Below, one piece after another: positions 33,901 to 45,002 of a DNA stretch of 64,000 nucleotides. Made by a program: the position numbers and the translations under genes. The stretch comes from Anthoceros angustus (taxonomy: Eukaryota > Streptophyta > Anthocerotopsida > Anthocerotales > Anthocerotaceae), in assembly GCA_010909165.1 (NCBI GenBank), contig MU008189.1:124001-188000 (forward strand). The letters run 5' to 3'. Below the pieces are notes generated by a model. It saw only the letters and a list, made by a program, of their open reading frames with translations. It was not told where the DNA came from and did no database searches. Numbering within the stretch: position 1 is the first letter of the stretch; each line of letters opens with the position of its first letter.

Positions 33901-35918
33901 CCAATGGTTCAGGTAATCATGCGCAGTGGTTCACAAGTGTGGTGACTATCCTTTGGCTCCTTCATGATTGTTACGGGTCAGCTGAAGTATTGCTGATGTG
34001 CACATGCATTCTCCCTCTTTGTTGCAGGTTAGTGCTTTGACTGGAGATAATATTGATTCGTTGCTGGAGAATGTAATGCTTGTAGCCGAGGTGAGTTTCA
34101 GCAGCTTTACTTGTCATGTTGTCAAATGTACACTCAACACTTCTGTAGGAAGAGGAGCTAATAATATCTGGTCCCTTGTTGTTGCAGTTTCAAGAATTGA
34201 AGGCCAACCCTGCGTCTCATGCCAAAGGAACTGTACTTGAGTCCAGTCTGGATAAGTCAAGAGGAGTTCTTTCTACTCTATTAGTCCAGAATGGCACGCT
34301 CAGACAGGGTGATGTTGTTCTTTCAGGAGAGTCTTATGGAAAGGTTTGCTTCCTGCTCCGTCACTCAAGTCACTCCGTGCACACTTCTACGCTTGTTTCA
34401 GTTTTGAAATTGGGTTGTCAGTGCTAGTGATGCTTGCGTTTTTGCTGGAAACTGCTGATGGCATTGTTACGACGGGCAGTCATTTTCTATTGTTGGGTTT
34501 GCAGGTTCGAGCTCTGTTGGATGACACAGGTGCAAGAGTTGATGAGGCTGGGCCATCCACTGCTGTACAGGTATGGAGTCCGAGTGGAATTTGATCTTCT
34601 GTTCTGCGTGATAACTTTGGTTGTAGTCGTGCCAAGGTACAAGTTCTAGCTTGCATGTGTGAAGATCCTAAGCTCTCGCAGCCTCTGACTTCGTTAAATG
34701 GAGCTGCGTTTCAGGTGATAGGGTTGAGTAGGGTTCCATTGGCGGGAGATTCATTCGAGGTCCTGACGTCCCTGGATGAGGCCCGAGAAAGAGCAGACGA
34801 ACAAGCGGAGTTAGTGCGAGTAGCCCGCCTGGCTGCTCAGGCTGGGGAAGGAAAAGTGACACTCACGTCTGGAGCCACCAACCAAGCAACTGGCCTAGAA
34901 AAGCATCAGCTCAATGTGATCTTGAAGGTCGATGCGCAGGTACTTCAACTTCAGCCCACATCAGTTTGATTGCTGCATCATCACTATTGCCTGTTGCGTT
35001 GTGAAATGTCCACCTGGGGCCTGCCTCTTTACGAGTCTCCTTGGTGAAAGTGCGATATTGTTTGCCCTGCAGGGTTCAATTGAGCCCATCAGAGAAGCTC
35101 TGCAGGCTTTGCCGCAAAACACAGTGTCACTCCGTTTCCTGACACAAGAGCCAGGCGACATCTCCACCAGTGAAATCGATCTCGCTGTTGCGAGTGATGC
35201 CCTTGTGCTGGGCTTCAACGTCGGACTCCAGCCCGGTGTCCAGACTCAGGCTGATACGGAGGGCGTCTCTGTCTGTGTCTACCGTGTCATCTACGATCTT
35301 GTGGACGAGGTCCGGAAGCGCATGGAAGGCCTGCTCAACGTTGTCCAGGTACGCATTTCACGCCAGGGTTGTGGGAGACGGCTTCCTCTGCTTCTTCACA
35401 TCATCATCGTAACACCAATCTGTCTCCGTTCCGTTCCCTCTTGCAGGAGCAAGTATCCCTGGGCAAAGCCGAGGTACGAGCTGTGTTTGGCAGTGGGAGC
35501 TCGAAGGTGGCTGGCTGCATTGTGACAGAAGGGAAGCTCGTCAAGGGCTGCAGTCTATCTGTCTCCCGAGGTGGCGACATCGTTCACACCGGCACTCTCG
35601 ACTCACTCCGACGAGTGAAGGAGAGCGCAAAGGAGGTGCTGTGAATTTCTTCCTTCCTTCCTCCCTTCCTCCCTTCCCTTTTCGGCCATGGCAAGCCCAC
35701 AACCTTTTCTGACTAGTTGACACTCTCCTGTGCATGTGCAGGTTGTTGCCGGCCTAGAATGCGGGGTGGGAGTGGATGATTTCCTGGAATGGAAAGAGGG
35801 AGACTTGATCGACGCCTACAATCTGGTGGAGAAGAAGAGGAGCCTGGAGGAGGCTGCAGTGACAACAGCCGCCCTGGTCGCCGGCAACAGCCAAATATCG
35901 GCCGCCTCCGCCGGGTAA
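30906..35918 (+). CDS. FUG1: Chloroplast translation initiation factor IF-2
   Basis: GTPase that brings initiator fMet-tRNA to the plastid 30S subunit. Fourteen exons, all in phase: 30906-30987, 31076-31486, 31709-33042, 33179-33211, 33305-33418, 33500-33649, 33814-33912, 34028-34090, 34188-34343, 34505-34570, 34715-34939, 35073-35348, 35447-35635 and 35742-35918; 1124 residues. N-terminal transit-like peptide, then a long Gln-, Pro-, Ser- and Gly-rich region (IF-2 N-terminal extension) and an IF2-N helical domain ([18 protein letters not shown]). GTPase motifs: G1 GHVDHGK split from TSLLDYI by intron 3, G3 DTPGHE, G4 NKCDKDG and SALTGDN at G5. Domains 2-4 follow, for example [35 protein letters not shown] and [14 protein letters not shown], with the C-terminal tRNA-binding domain ending [20 protein letters not shown]. 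The exon-3 repeats are listed separately. Confidence 0.97.
31195..31250 (+). repeat. CAG/CAA microsatellite coding poly-Gln in IF-2 exon 2
   Basis: A run of CAG, CAA and CCG codons encodes about 18 residues, nearly all Gln with a few Pro. It lies in the N-terminal extension, before the IF2-N domain. Confidence 0.9.
31745..32030 (+). repeat. Coding 27-33 bp tandem repeats in IF-2 exon 3
   Basis: At least nine units alternate between a SSYSGPPAG type and a TSSGAPAG type. Nucleotide units such as TATTCAGGGCCTCCAGCAGG recur almost unchanged. All units keep frame, so length can vary without breaking the protein. Confidence 0.9.
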
Positions 35919-37445
35919 GGTAGAAGTAAGGTAAAATAGTAATAGATGTCCGGTCAGGCGGACACGGCCCGCCAAATTTGAAGGCGGGCGGCACCCGCCG
36001 GTAGGTGTAGTGGACTGTAGGCTGTCGAGTGTCGGGCCCCGAGCGGGACGGCAAATTTGTAATCTGTGCTATATGGTTGTGAAGTGAAAGGAAAAACTGG
36101 GAAATTGAATTTAGGTGCAAAGAGATCCATGTATAGGATGCATGTATAGGTGCTTTGGAACGAAGAGATTCCCGGCGGCTGATGGGACAGGAGTTCGGGA
36201 AACCGGGTCTCGGTCCGGTCTCCGGCAACATAACAGGGACAGACAGAGGATGCCGCGAGGGTTAAATGTTGGGAAGGCCAAGGATCACGACTCAAGCCAC
36301 GATTCGGGGATTGGGATTCGCGATTCACGCGGCCTGGAGCGGGCCGGCCAGACTCCCTGCCAGTCCACGACGGTGGTGTCAGACTGTCTTCCTTCCTGCG
36401 CCTGCCTTCCTCGTGGCCGAGCTTCCTCGTGGGGAGTGAACTCGCGGCCTCTCACGACCCGACCCCTCGCTCGCTCCTTTCCTCGTCCCTTCCCAAGCCC
36501 CTTCGCCTCCGCTCAGCCCTGCCTTGCTCTGTCCCTGGCCCTGCCCCGCCCTGCCCTGCTCTGATCTGCGGCTGGCGTTTGGAGTCCTTCCTTCGCTCCT
36601 GCATCTTGCCGCCTGGTGCACGTTCTTGGAGCGGGAGCGGCGTCGGAGCCGTGCTGCTTCTTGATCGAGCCGACTTGAGCAATTCTGGAGCTTTCTGCAT
36701 TGCGGGGCTCTCAATTGCGCGGGAAGTGGAGGCGGAAGGGATGCGAGGCTCGGGCGCAGGGTAGAAGGCCGCAGAGCGCTTCTTCTGGAGGTGTTTGGTG
36801 CAGTCTTTGACCTGCTGAGGCTTCCGGGGAAGCTTGTCTTGATTTAGGCCTGACTTGCGCAAGGGTGCGGCGTGGTTCAAATTCGAAGCTGCCTTGCATT
36901 GCGAGTTGGAAAGCGTTTGAACTGGTTGCTGGAAGGGGGAGGGGTGGAGGATGCGGTTGCGGAGCTTGTTCTGAGAGGAGATTTGATGCGGAGGGAGGAG
37001 GAAAGAGGAAAGAGGGAGGAGCAGTGGTGGTGAGAGTGTTGGGAGTCGGGAAGTCAGGCCCGTTGCAGCGTCTTAGAGGCCAGGGGAAGGAAGGTATGGG
37101 AGTCGCACGTGAGGGGCACGAATCTCGAGGCGGCGAGAAGTGTATGACGACAGCAAGTCTTTTTGTGCGGAGATGGAAGGTTTGTGGAGGAGGGAGGGAC
37201 GCTGTGACTGTGAGTGTTTTATCCAGGTAGTAACCTGCAGGGGAGGAGTCTCTGGATATGTGCGCGTTGTTTGCATCTAGGTGGATGGATGCGCTTTAGG
37301 TTGTGACGTTTGCATCGGCGGTTAAGCCATCAGCGTCTTGGACGATGGGGGTCGATTCTTCCGAGAAAGGCATGGCTGATGTGTTGGAGGACCAGCGGGG
37401 GAAGAGCTTCAAGGATAAAGCGGGGTCGATTCTTCCGAGAAAGGC
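35919..37445. other. Intergenic / 5' region of the remorin gene
   Basis: Purine- or pyrimidine-rich stretches (about 36,400-36,560 C-rich, 36,940-37,020 G-rich) with only shadow ORFs. It ends in the 74-bp tandem duplication described separately. Confidence 0.5.
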
Positions 37446-37498
37446 ATGGCTGATGTGTTGGAGGACCAGCGGGGGAAGAGCTTCAAGGATAAAGCGGG
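37351..37498 (+). repeat. 74-bp perfect-looking tandem duplication across the remorin start
   Basis: Copy 1 is 37351-37424 and copy 2 is 37425-37498. Each contains GATTCTTCCGAGAAAGGCAT and ends in AAGGATAAAGCGGGG. Because 74 is not a multiple of three, the ATG at 37346 runs out of frame after copy 1. Confidence 0.9.
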
Positions 37499-39444
37499 GT
37501 CGAGGAAGGCAGGTGCCGCAGGAACGTTGCAGAGAACCGGGTCCGGGCCCGGGCTTGCGGGGGAGGATGAGCAGGACGTGATGCCGAGTGTTAGAGGCCC
37601 CGGCGGGGGCAAGGATGGGAGTGGTTTGAACAAGCAGAAGGCGGGAGGCAACGTGCGGCTGAATTTCCAGAGTGGGAGTGTGTTGACAGGTGCGCCTGGT
37701 GCCTTCAGCTTCAATGCGACTCATTTGATACGGGGGCCCGATTCCGATGCCCTCGACTGCGAGAGCAACTATGACACTGCCAGTGTCGCGAGCCTGGAGT
37801 TGAAGGGCAGAGGGATGCACCGCTCGGGATTGCTAGGCCCGCTCTCGAAGCCGACTCCGTCTAAGTGGGATGACGCCGAGCCGTGGCTGGTGAGCTTGTC
37901 TGTTGCCGACACCCCTGCCAGGCCTAAGGCGAAGAGCGGGCCTCTTCAGGGCCATCTCATCGTAGGGCAGCATCCGGCGCCGGTGCAGAAGAGGCCGACG
38001 TTTGGGAGCCATGGGGGGCGGCAGGGTGCTGCTGGCGGTGGCCAAAAGCTGGCTCCCTTGTCCAGTGCCTCCCATTCTGTGACCAGTGCCAGCAGTGATG
38101 CGCAGTCTTCGGGGGATGATCTCACCACTACAGGGGAGGATTCTGGGCAGTCGAGTGACCAACCGCCTCGCCCCTCCTTCGAGCGAACCAAGAAGGTGGA
38201 TACTCGGTACAGCTCGAGCCAAGGAGATGGTGGAGCCAAATTTACTTTCATGCCTGTCGCAGGCTCGATTGCGGCAGAGAACAAGACAGTGGATCGCTAC
38301 CCTTTGAACGACGTGCCAGGGAGGGGTCATGTTAGTAAGGCACAACAAGCAAGCCTGTCCTCGGATGACAACTCCAAGCCCACTCTCAGGACGGAGAAGC
38401 CAACATCAGACAACGTTTTAGAAGGTACTACCTCTTGGTTCTTTGCCCAGGCTTTCTGAACAGCAAAATGATGTGTATCTCCTTAACGTCTCCGTGTTGT
38501 GGCAGTCGATGTTCAAGCGGAAAACTGTGGGTATGATTCGTCCACGGTCACCGTCCGCTCTGTTTGTATGAGGGACATGGGAACAGAGATGACTCCCATA
38601 GCTAGCAAGACGGCAACGCCTCTGGCAGCTACTACGCCTACTTTAGGCAGCCCCTCATCGTCCCGTCCGTCGACTCCCAAGAGGCATGCGGCGAGATCGA
38701 CAACCGCAGTTCAAGGTTCTTTGGCCGGCCAGGCCATTGCAGAGACTGAAACCAAAGTCAGTGACCTGTCAGACAAACAAGTGAAGACAAGGCAGGAGAT
38801 TTTGGCGTTGGGAGCACAGCTCGGCAAGGCGAATATCGCTGCTTGGGCAACCAAGGAGTCTGAAGAAAATCAAGGCGCCAAGACCCTCACACTGCACAGC
38901 CTTCAGGAGGTGAAGAAGGATATCCTCGAGTCTCGTGCAACAGTGTGGGAAGAGGCGGAACGATCCAAATACTTGGCAAGGTATTGCAGCGCATCACAAA
39001 CCCATCGCGGTTCATTGTTCGTGAGGGTCGCCTTGTCCTTGAGACCCTTTATCCATGCTGATGTGTACGTCTGCGAGCAGATACACGCGTGAGGAGGCCA
39101 GGATACTGGCTTGGGAAAATCATCAGAAGGCCAAGGCTGAGGCTGAACTAAGAAGAATCGAGGTGTGCGGACCTCGTGGGTGAATCTCTTGCATAAAAAT
39201 TGCGAGCTTTCTTGGTTGCGATCTGACTGTTTGGATGGTGCAGGTGAAGATCGAGAGGGTGCGGTCACACGCTAATGAGAAGCTCATGTACAAGCTTGCA
39301 GCAGCACGGCGGCAGGCACAAGATATGCGAGCGTCGGCAGAGGCCCGTCGCGCTGAGCAGGCAGCTAGAACTCACGAGCGAGCCGATCGCATTAGGCGAA
39401 CTGGTAAATTTCCTGGCACCATTTTATGTGGCCTGTGCTCGTAG
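37446..39444 (+). CDS. REM: Remorin family protein with long N-terminal extension
   Basis: Plasma-membrane nanodomain protein family specific to land plants. Exons 37446-38424, 38506-38980, 39081-39162 and 39244-39444, phases consistent, 578 residues. The C-terminal remorin domain (about the last 130 residues) has the typical pattern: REEARILAWENHQKAKAEAE, LRRIEVKIERVRSHANEK, LAAARRQAQDMRASAEARRA and RADRIRRTGKFPG. It ends CGLCS, fitting the Cys-containing membrane-anchor motif of remorins. The first about 440 residues are disordered (Ser/Gly/Pro), as in long-type remorins, and contain SYDTASVASLELKG-like and SKWDDAEPWL motifs seen in long remorins. The start lies in copy 2 of a 74-bp duplication; before the duplication the protein probably began nine residues earlier (MGVDSSEKG). 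Confidence 0.93.
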
Positions 39445-39781
39445 TAGGCCTAATAAGCCTGCACTTTAGATAGGTAGCGAACTGTTTTGACTAGGTAGAT
39501 GGCCTGTACTATGTACTTGAGCAGTTTAATCATTGAGAAAAATCAGTATCCCGTCCATCGACCCTTTACAATCTGGTATGCGCCAAATGAACTTCGCAAG
39601 CAAGCGCATCTGGTTTCAGGGTTTATTCATCTTGTTTGAGGGTATGTCAGGGGCGGAGATAGGAAGATTGTATACGTGTCTTGTGTGCAACATCTGGCGG
39701 TACACGACGAAGAATGCAAAACCTAAATGAAAAACAAAAAATTGCCACAGACGGTTCGTCTAGGACATTTCCACGCTGCTC
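39445..39781. other. Short convergent intergenic region
   Basis: Between the ends of the remorin (+) and dehydratase (-) genes; no gene seen. Confidence 0.6.
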
Positions 39782-41986
39782 TCAGGGTCCTACAGGACTC
39801 ACATCCATGGGATAGCTTCCTAATACTCTGAGAAAAGTTGCGAACTCCTGCACAACATTACCGTTACATCAGAAGCCGCACATGGAGACGTCCAACCACG
39901 AACTGTCCAACGAAAGTTAACGTACCTGTAGATTACCCAGCGCATTCTGCGCCCTTGGATCAGCCATTGAGGCTTCAAAGTCGACATAAAACAGGTAGTC
40001 GAAGTACCTGCCAAAAAATTGCGTGACTTAAGGGCAAGTGTATGTTTTACACCAAGCAACACGGCACGGAATATAGCTGGGAAGAGTGGGTTACTTCGCA
40101 GAGCCATTGTTGCTGTCGTCCACAACACGTAGAGGACGCTTCCGTTGTGGCCTACTTTCAATCTGAAGAGTGGTCCCCAAAAACCAGAGAAGCAAAAAGT
40201 CATAACCCCTAGCGATGAATTTTCAAATGCCGTTTGCCATGTCCCGAAGTGGAACAAAATCAGGAGTGCAGGAATTGAAGACTCACCTTTGTGAGGTTCA
40301 CATTTCTGAGAGAAAAAGCCGCCAAAGCCTTAAAGAGAACACCTGGTCCTTCTTCAAGGGTGAACACGATGCTTGTCTGTACCAATAGAGAGACAACTGT
40401 CAGTCATGAGGCAGGCAGAGAGTTCCTAGCCACAAAGGAGGTGGAGACTTCTCAGTCACAAAGGCAGTCCAAGATGATGAGCAATATCAACGGGGAAGAG
40501 AAACGAGCCTTAAATGGCCTGTCGGTTCTTGGGATGATAGGCTCTCTCGCCAACATCAAGAAGCGCGTTACATTGTCAGAGTCGTCCTGCAGATGGAAAC
40601 AAGACCATCGAGTCAGACCAACAATGTTCTTATGCCTCAAAGACACTTCGCGAGCAGCCATCTGTCTCTAGCCAGCAGGACATCATTAGCACTGAAGGTA
40701 AAGAGAGCACCTGAATGCCATCAGCAAGAATATCTAGGCCGTAGATGACTGAAGCCCGGGAGCTTGCAACAGCACCTGTGTCCCGAAGATTATGAGCAGC
40801 AACGAACTGCGAGACAAAAGCGATTTGCAAATCAGCTGCCAGGAGCCGGGGGCATGCGGGCCTTACGTTGGCTGTGGTTCCACACAAGACATCTGTTTGA
40901 CATATGCTAGATTAGGCGAATGCACAGGTTTCTGCAAGGCATGGACCTGGGCTGCTCCTGCTGTGTCATCAACTGCCTCTCTTGTCACCCCCAACTTCGA
41001 GAGGGTCTGCTCACACTGCGCAAGCGCCTGCCACCCAAGCCACCAGCTCAGGGTACTAGGCACGAAAAAGATCTAGAAAACCAAGGCAAGAAACAAGATG
41101 AAACCAAAGGCCCAACCTGCGGATGACTGATGACACGACGCAACTCCTCTTTCTTTACACCGGGCATGCCAAGCAGACAATGGTGTACAGCAATCTGAAC
41201 TTCTCCCACAATGTGCAAGCGATGCCGCAGCAGCAGGTCGTAATTACGGTGGATGCTTCCGCCTAACGAGTTCTCAATAGGCAGCACGGCTCTGTCGACC
41301 AACCACAGCTCCACAGCCTGCGACCGCACAACGCTCACGGACATCAAGCACCGTAACAAACAGTGAAACCAGCCAGCCGACAGCAGACATCACCAAATAC
41401 CTGGAAGGCAGCCTCGAACTGCTCACAAGGAACCGCTTCGCACTGCGGGTAGGCCTTAGCAGCTGCAGCCTCACTGTAGGCGCCCGGAACTCCCTGCATG
41501 CACAACCTCCAATTCTCAACACAAATCATCCAGCACCGAGGGATCCATCACAGCCATGGTGAAATCTCATCACAAGTCGCACCTGGTAAGCCACTCTCAG
41601 CTGCGAGCCGTGCCGGGGAGGCAAGGCCAAATCCATCACCGACAGGGGCCCTGGCAAAGCACAGCATGGTGAGACGCATGCACAAGCACATCCACATGAC
41701 AACCTCTGTCCTAGGCCAAGGCTCGCCTCGCGCACTTACGAGGCAGAGTGACCAGATCCTTGGACGCAGGCTCCGGCAAGTCGTCTCCGCTGTCGGCGCC
41801 GAGATCCTCATCCGTCGGCTGCTCCACCTGATCCAGCTGCATCGCCGCAGTGCAATGCGGCAGCAGGACGGTGCATCGGCCCGGCCACGCAACCCGCCGA
41901 CAGGGCACAATCGCTGGCGCGGGCAGGCGCTCGGGCGTGAGGACTCGCGGAGTGGCCATGGCGCCGGCGCACAGGCGCAGCGCCAT
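39782..41986 (-). CDS. ADT: Arogenate/prephenate dehydratase, plastid
   Basis: Last step of phenylalanine synthesis. Eleven exons in phase: 41740-41986, 41583-41650, 41401-41493, 41117-41317, 40947-41027, 40711-40806, 40509-40586, 40287-40376, 40095-40162, 39926-40007 and 39782-39847; 389 residues, the normal length. An N-terminal transit peptide comes first. The catalytic (PDT) domain has [66 protein letters not shown], and [14 protein letters not shown] followed by [16 protein letters not shown] (the TRF motif). The ACT regulatory domain follows: [20 protein letters not shown] and [14 protein letters not shown], then [20 protein letters not shown]. Whether arogenate or prephenate is preferred cannot be decided by eye. 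The intron between exons 7 and 8 seems to use a GC donor (AAG|GCTCGT). Confidence 0.95.
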
Positions 41987-42061
41987 GGCAGAATGCCTGC
42001 CTGAGACGTCTCGACACCTCCTTCAGGCCTTGGCTAGCCACTCCACCATGTGTCCGGGCAG

Positions 42062-42093
42062 AGGCTGTCTTTGACAGCCTTCAAAGACAGCCT
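42062..42093. repeat. Perfect 13-bp inverted repeat upstream of ADT
   Basis: Arms AGGCTGTCTTTGA (42062-42074) and TCAAAGACAGCCT (42081-42093) with a 6-nt loop, between the divergent ADT and RPC7 genes. A third half-copy (AAAGGCTGTC) follows. Could be a hairpin in the ADT 5' UTR. Confidence 0.7.
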
Positions 42094-42517
42094 TGCTAGG
42101 ACAAAGGCTGTCGTATCGTTGCCAGCCTTCTTCAGTATGTTCCACAGCCGGTGAAACTCCCAACCCCGTCCCTTCCTCCCAGCTTCCAGTTTCGCTTCAT
42201 TGCTATCTACCTACCAACTCTTATGACGTTTTCTTTATGTGTTTGCCTTTGGTCTGATTTCTACATAGACTATATTGCTTTGTAGAACTCAATTTGTGAA
42301 TTACTTGAACCCAGGCTGTCAAGGGACCCCGAGACGGTGGATCCCACCACCTCGAGACGAAGATCAAAGCGCAATTACTCTGCAGTGAGACTTGTCCTCT
42401 GCGACCTCTATGCATATGTACACGGAGGCTGTAATGTGAAGCGTGGGTCAGGAGCAAATTAGCCAACGAGATTGAATTCAGACTGGTGTTAGCTGGGGCG
42501 AGTCTCCAAGAGCAGCA

Positions 42518-43712
42518 ATGGCTTTTAGGGGCGGTCGGGGCGGAGGCAGAGGCAGGGGCCGGTTTGGTGCTCGAGGGATTGGTCTTCCCGTGGCAAGAGA
42601 TGAATCCGGGAGCGTCATGGTTGCAGAGAAATTGGAAGGACCGCCTCCACTTTTTCCGGTAAGTTGGATGATTTGGGGTTTCAGGTTTCAGTGGCAGTTG
42701 CCCTGATGATGGTATTGTTTTTTTGTGTTGAGAATTAGGGTTTTGGTGGTCGGTGTAGCCGCAGAAATTGCCGGAGATTCCTGACTCCAAAAAATTGAGT
42801 GAGAGGGAGACGTACATCATAGTGAAAAAGAGGGCTTTGGAGGCTGCGTGGAATGCATCCCCTTACTACATCGAGGAGCCGAAGGACAATGTGGTGGCTG
42901 ATATTCTGCGCTACTCTGATCGATACAAGCCTGAGCTTAAACAGAAACGGGCACCTCTTAGTACCTTCTTGAAGCTAGTTCCTGCCTTCTTCCCGGCTGA
43001 GCTTTTAGGGCAAGGTTGGTGGCTTTTGTTGGCACTTGGCTTTTGTGGTTGCCGAGGTTTGTTGATTGGCTACTGTGTCTGTGTGCGGTGTGATTCTCTA
43101 ACTGATTGGCTTGCAGATCGTAGACGAACGCAAAGCACGAAGGCCGCTGCAACTTCTCAGTGGCTTTTGGACCCTGGGCTGCAAAGTGGCAAGAACGGTG
43201 AGATGATAACTGTGTAGTGGCAGCTTGGGCATTTTATCTGAGGGGACCTTGTGCAGCTCTTTATTATGCTTGTTGGTGAATGTAGATCGATTTGATCAGC
43301 TTCTATCACTGGAGGAGAAAGCCAAAACGCAAGATGATGTGAGTTGCCTTCCTCAACTTGCTTGCAGCATGGTTGACAAATTTCTTGTGTGGGCACGGAT
43401 GGTGCAGAATAGGTGGGCAGGTGCTGATTGTTTGTGTTGGACAGGGAGGCAAGGAACCTGGAGAGAAGCAGAAAAAGGAAGGAGAAGAAGAAGGTGAAGG
43501 GGATGATGAAGAAGCTGTAGATGAGGAAGACGATTTTGAAGATGATGACTATGCACAGGTACATCTTCATCTTTGACATTGTTGGAACATGTGAAACGAT
43601 TTGCATTGCATGCAATATGCTGATGCAGCTTTTCCGGCTATTGCAGATACATGGGTTTGATGATGATGATGACTATAATGTGGACATTGATGAGGGCGGA
43701 GATGATGGTTAG
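42518..43712 (+). CDS. RPC7: RNA polymerase III subunit RPC7/Rpc31-like
   Basis: Six exons in phase: 42518-42658, 42759-43014, 43117-43197, 43286-43338, 43445-43558 and 43647-43712; 236 residues. Features match plant RPC7/Rpc31: a Gly/Arg-rich start (MAFRGGRGGGRGRGRFG), the block LPEIPDSKKLSERETYIIVK and SPYYIEEPKDNVVADILRYSD, then DRFDQLLSLEEKAK and a very acidic C-terminal tail (EEAVDEEDDFEDDDYAQ, DDDDDYNVDIDEGGDDG). The subunit belongs to the RPC3-RPC6-RPC7 trimer that opens Pol III promoters. The part from exon 3 (DRRRTQSTKAAATSQW) is less conserved, and the exon-2 acceptor could be six bases further. Divergent from the ADT gene, 531 bp between start codons. Confidence 0.87.
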
Positions 43713-44061
43713 CGTCCACTTCTCTCTTTGTTCTTCATCTCCAGTTTCATTTACTGTAACGGAGCAAGTGAACTTGATATTTCCTGTTCCCTGTGTCAGA
43801 GGGAGCAATATACTAGGCCTCATTCTACAGTCCTGCTGGGAACTTCTTCGAGGCCCTTGCTACAGTGAGATCAAGTCTGCATCCATATCAGACCTGCCAA
43901 TTTTTTGGGTCTCTGAGTGCAGGTGAATTCGTCCAGCTATACTCACAGGGCAACTAACTACCTGTATCAGTTTCTCTCTAAGCTCTCAAACTCTGGAACA
44001 ACAGATGTAGTTCATTTGAAGTTACTCAGCTGGGATTTACGAGTATTGCCCTGTCGTGAGG
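43713..44061. other. Intergenic region
   Basis: 3' region of RPC7; short ORFs only. Confidence 0.5.
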
Positions 44062-44560
44062 TTACCCAGCATCATCGAACCTGGCTCTTGGGTCTGCATA
44101 CCGAAGGCTTTGTGTGCTCATATGTTCCATCTTGTTGCAGGTATGGGCCACAGATCGATATGATTCAACTGAGTCCGGGAAAAGGAAGCAAAATAAGATG
44201 GCAAGGACTACGACAGCCCCCAGAAGTTTAAGGCTACTCCACAAAAGTGTGAGACAGCCAGCTACCAGGGAGGCTGGGAAACCTCGATAAGCAAAGTAGT
44301 CGAGGAAGTCAGTGCAGTGTTGGAGCCATCGGCCGCAGTCAGGAAGGGGTCCTTCAATCTCGAATTGAAAGTGAAATAGGGAGTGCAAGGATCCCTCATA
44401 TCTCGAGTTGAGAGTGAAAAGAGGAAGTCTAAGCTTCAGGTGTGGCGTCCTCACCTCTCCTAAGAGTTCTGTCTCCGTGTTGAAGCAAAGAGCACCTTTG
44501 AATCTGACTTCTTCTTTCATTACCTTGCCCTGCAGCATGCGAAAGCACAAAATGTACCCA
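44062..44560 (-). CDS. Putative membrane-protein 3' exon, unrecognised
   Basis: A minus-strand ORF with a hydrophobic stretch (CLTLLWSSLKLLGAVVVLAI, then LFCFLFP) preceded by EIEGPLPDCGRWLQHCTDFL. It may be the 3' exon of a gene whose upstream exons are unclear; a possible upstream piece (PGGYFVKSPSVAGIDS) lies near 44,590-44,660 in another frame. I cannot name the family. Confidence 0.3.
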
Positions 44561-44840
44561 TCGTAGGGAGCTACAAATCACAAAGTGGAATCGATGCCAG
44601 CGACGGATGGAGACTTGACGAAGTAACCTCCTGGGATTGTGAGAAGAAATGACGCTGCCAGCAATATTTCTGCCGTGAACAGATTGTGCCAATAGCATGC
44701 CTTGATTTAGACGTGGATTAGCTTGCCCTGTGGATTAGTGGTTGTGTTATCCTCACCGGGATACCTACATTTTCTTTTTTCGCTCAATCTGTGCATGCAG
44801 TAGGTTGCCTTGCTGCTGTGCCATATCATGACGAACTTGT

Positions 44841-45002
44841 CAGATCCCCAGGTGAGCCCGGCTCCGAATCCTAGCCTGCTGTGGACACCATGTGCCCAGG
44901 CTTGAGGCGCCCGCTCCTCACAGCCTCGTCCAGACCGGCCAGAGGGATGGATGCATCAGCGTTGTCGTTGCCATATTTGCCCAGATTGGACCCTTTGGTG
45001 AG
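44841..45002 (-). pseudogene. 3-oxoacyl-ACP synthase III (KASIII) C-terminal fragment
   Basis: Reads [19 protein letters not shown], then [20 protein letters not shown], a 5-nt insertion that shifts frame and makes a stop, then FGAGLTWGS. This is the conserved C-terminal part of KASIII/FabH with its catalytic Asn region (YGNTSAASIPLAL in typical homologues, here NDNAD). No N-terminal KASIII exons were seen between here and 46.9 kb. Dead fragment of a duplicated gene. Confidence 0.75.

Noticed and set aside
36115-36899. Arg/Ser/Pro-rich ORFs before the remorin gene
   Set aside because: Compositionally biased, on both strands, without homology or splice support.
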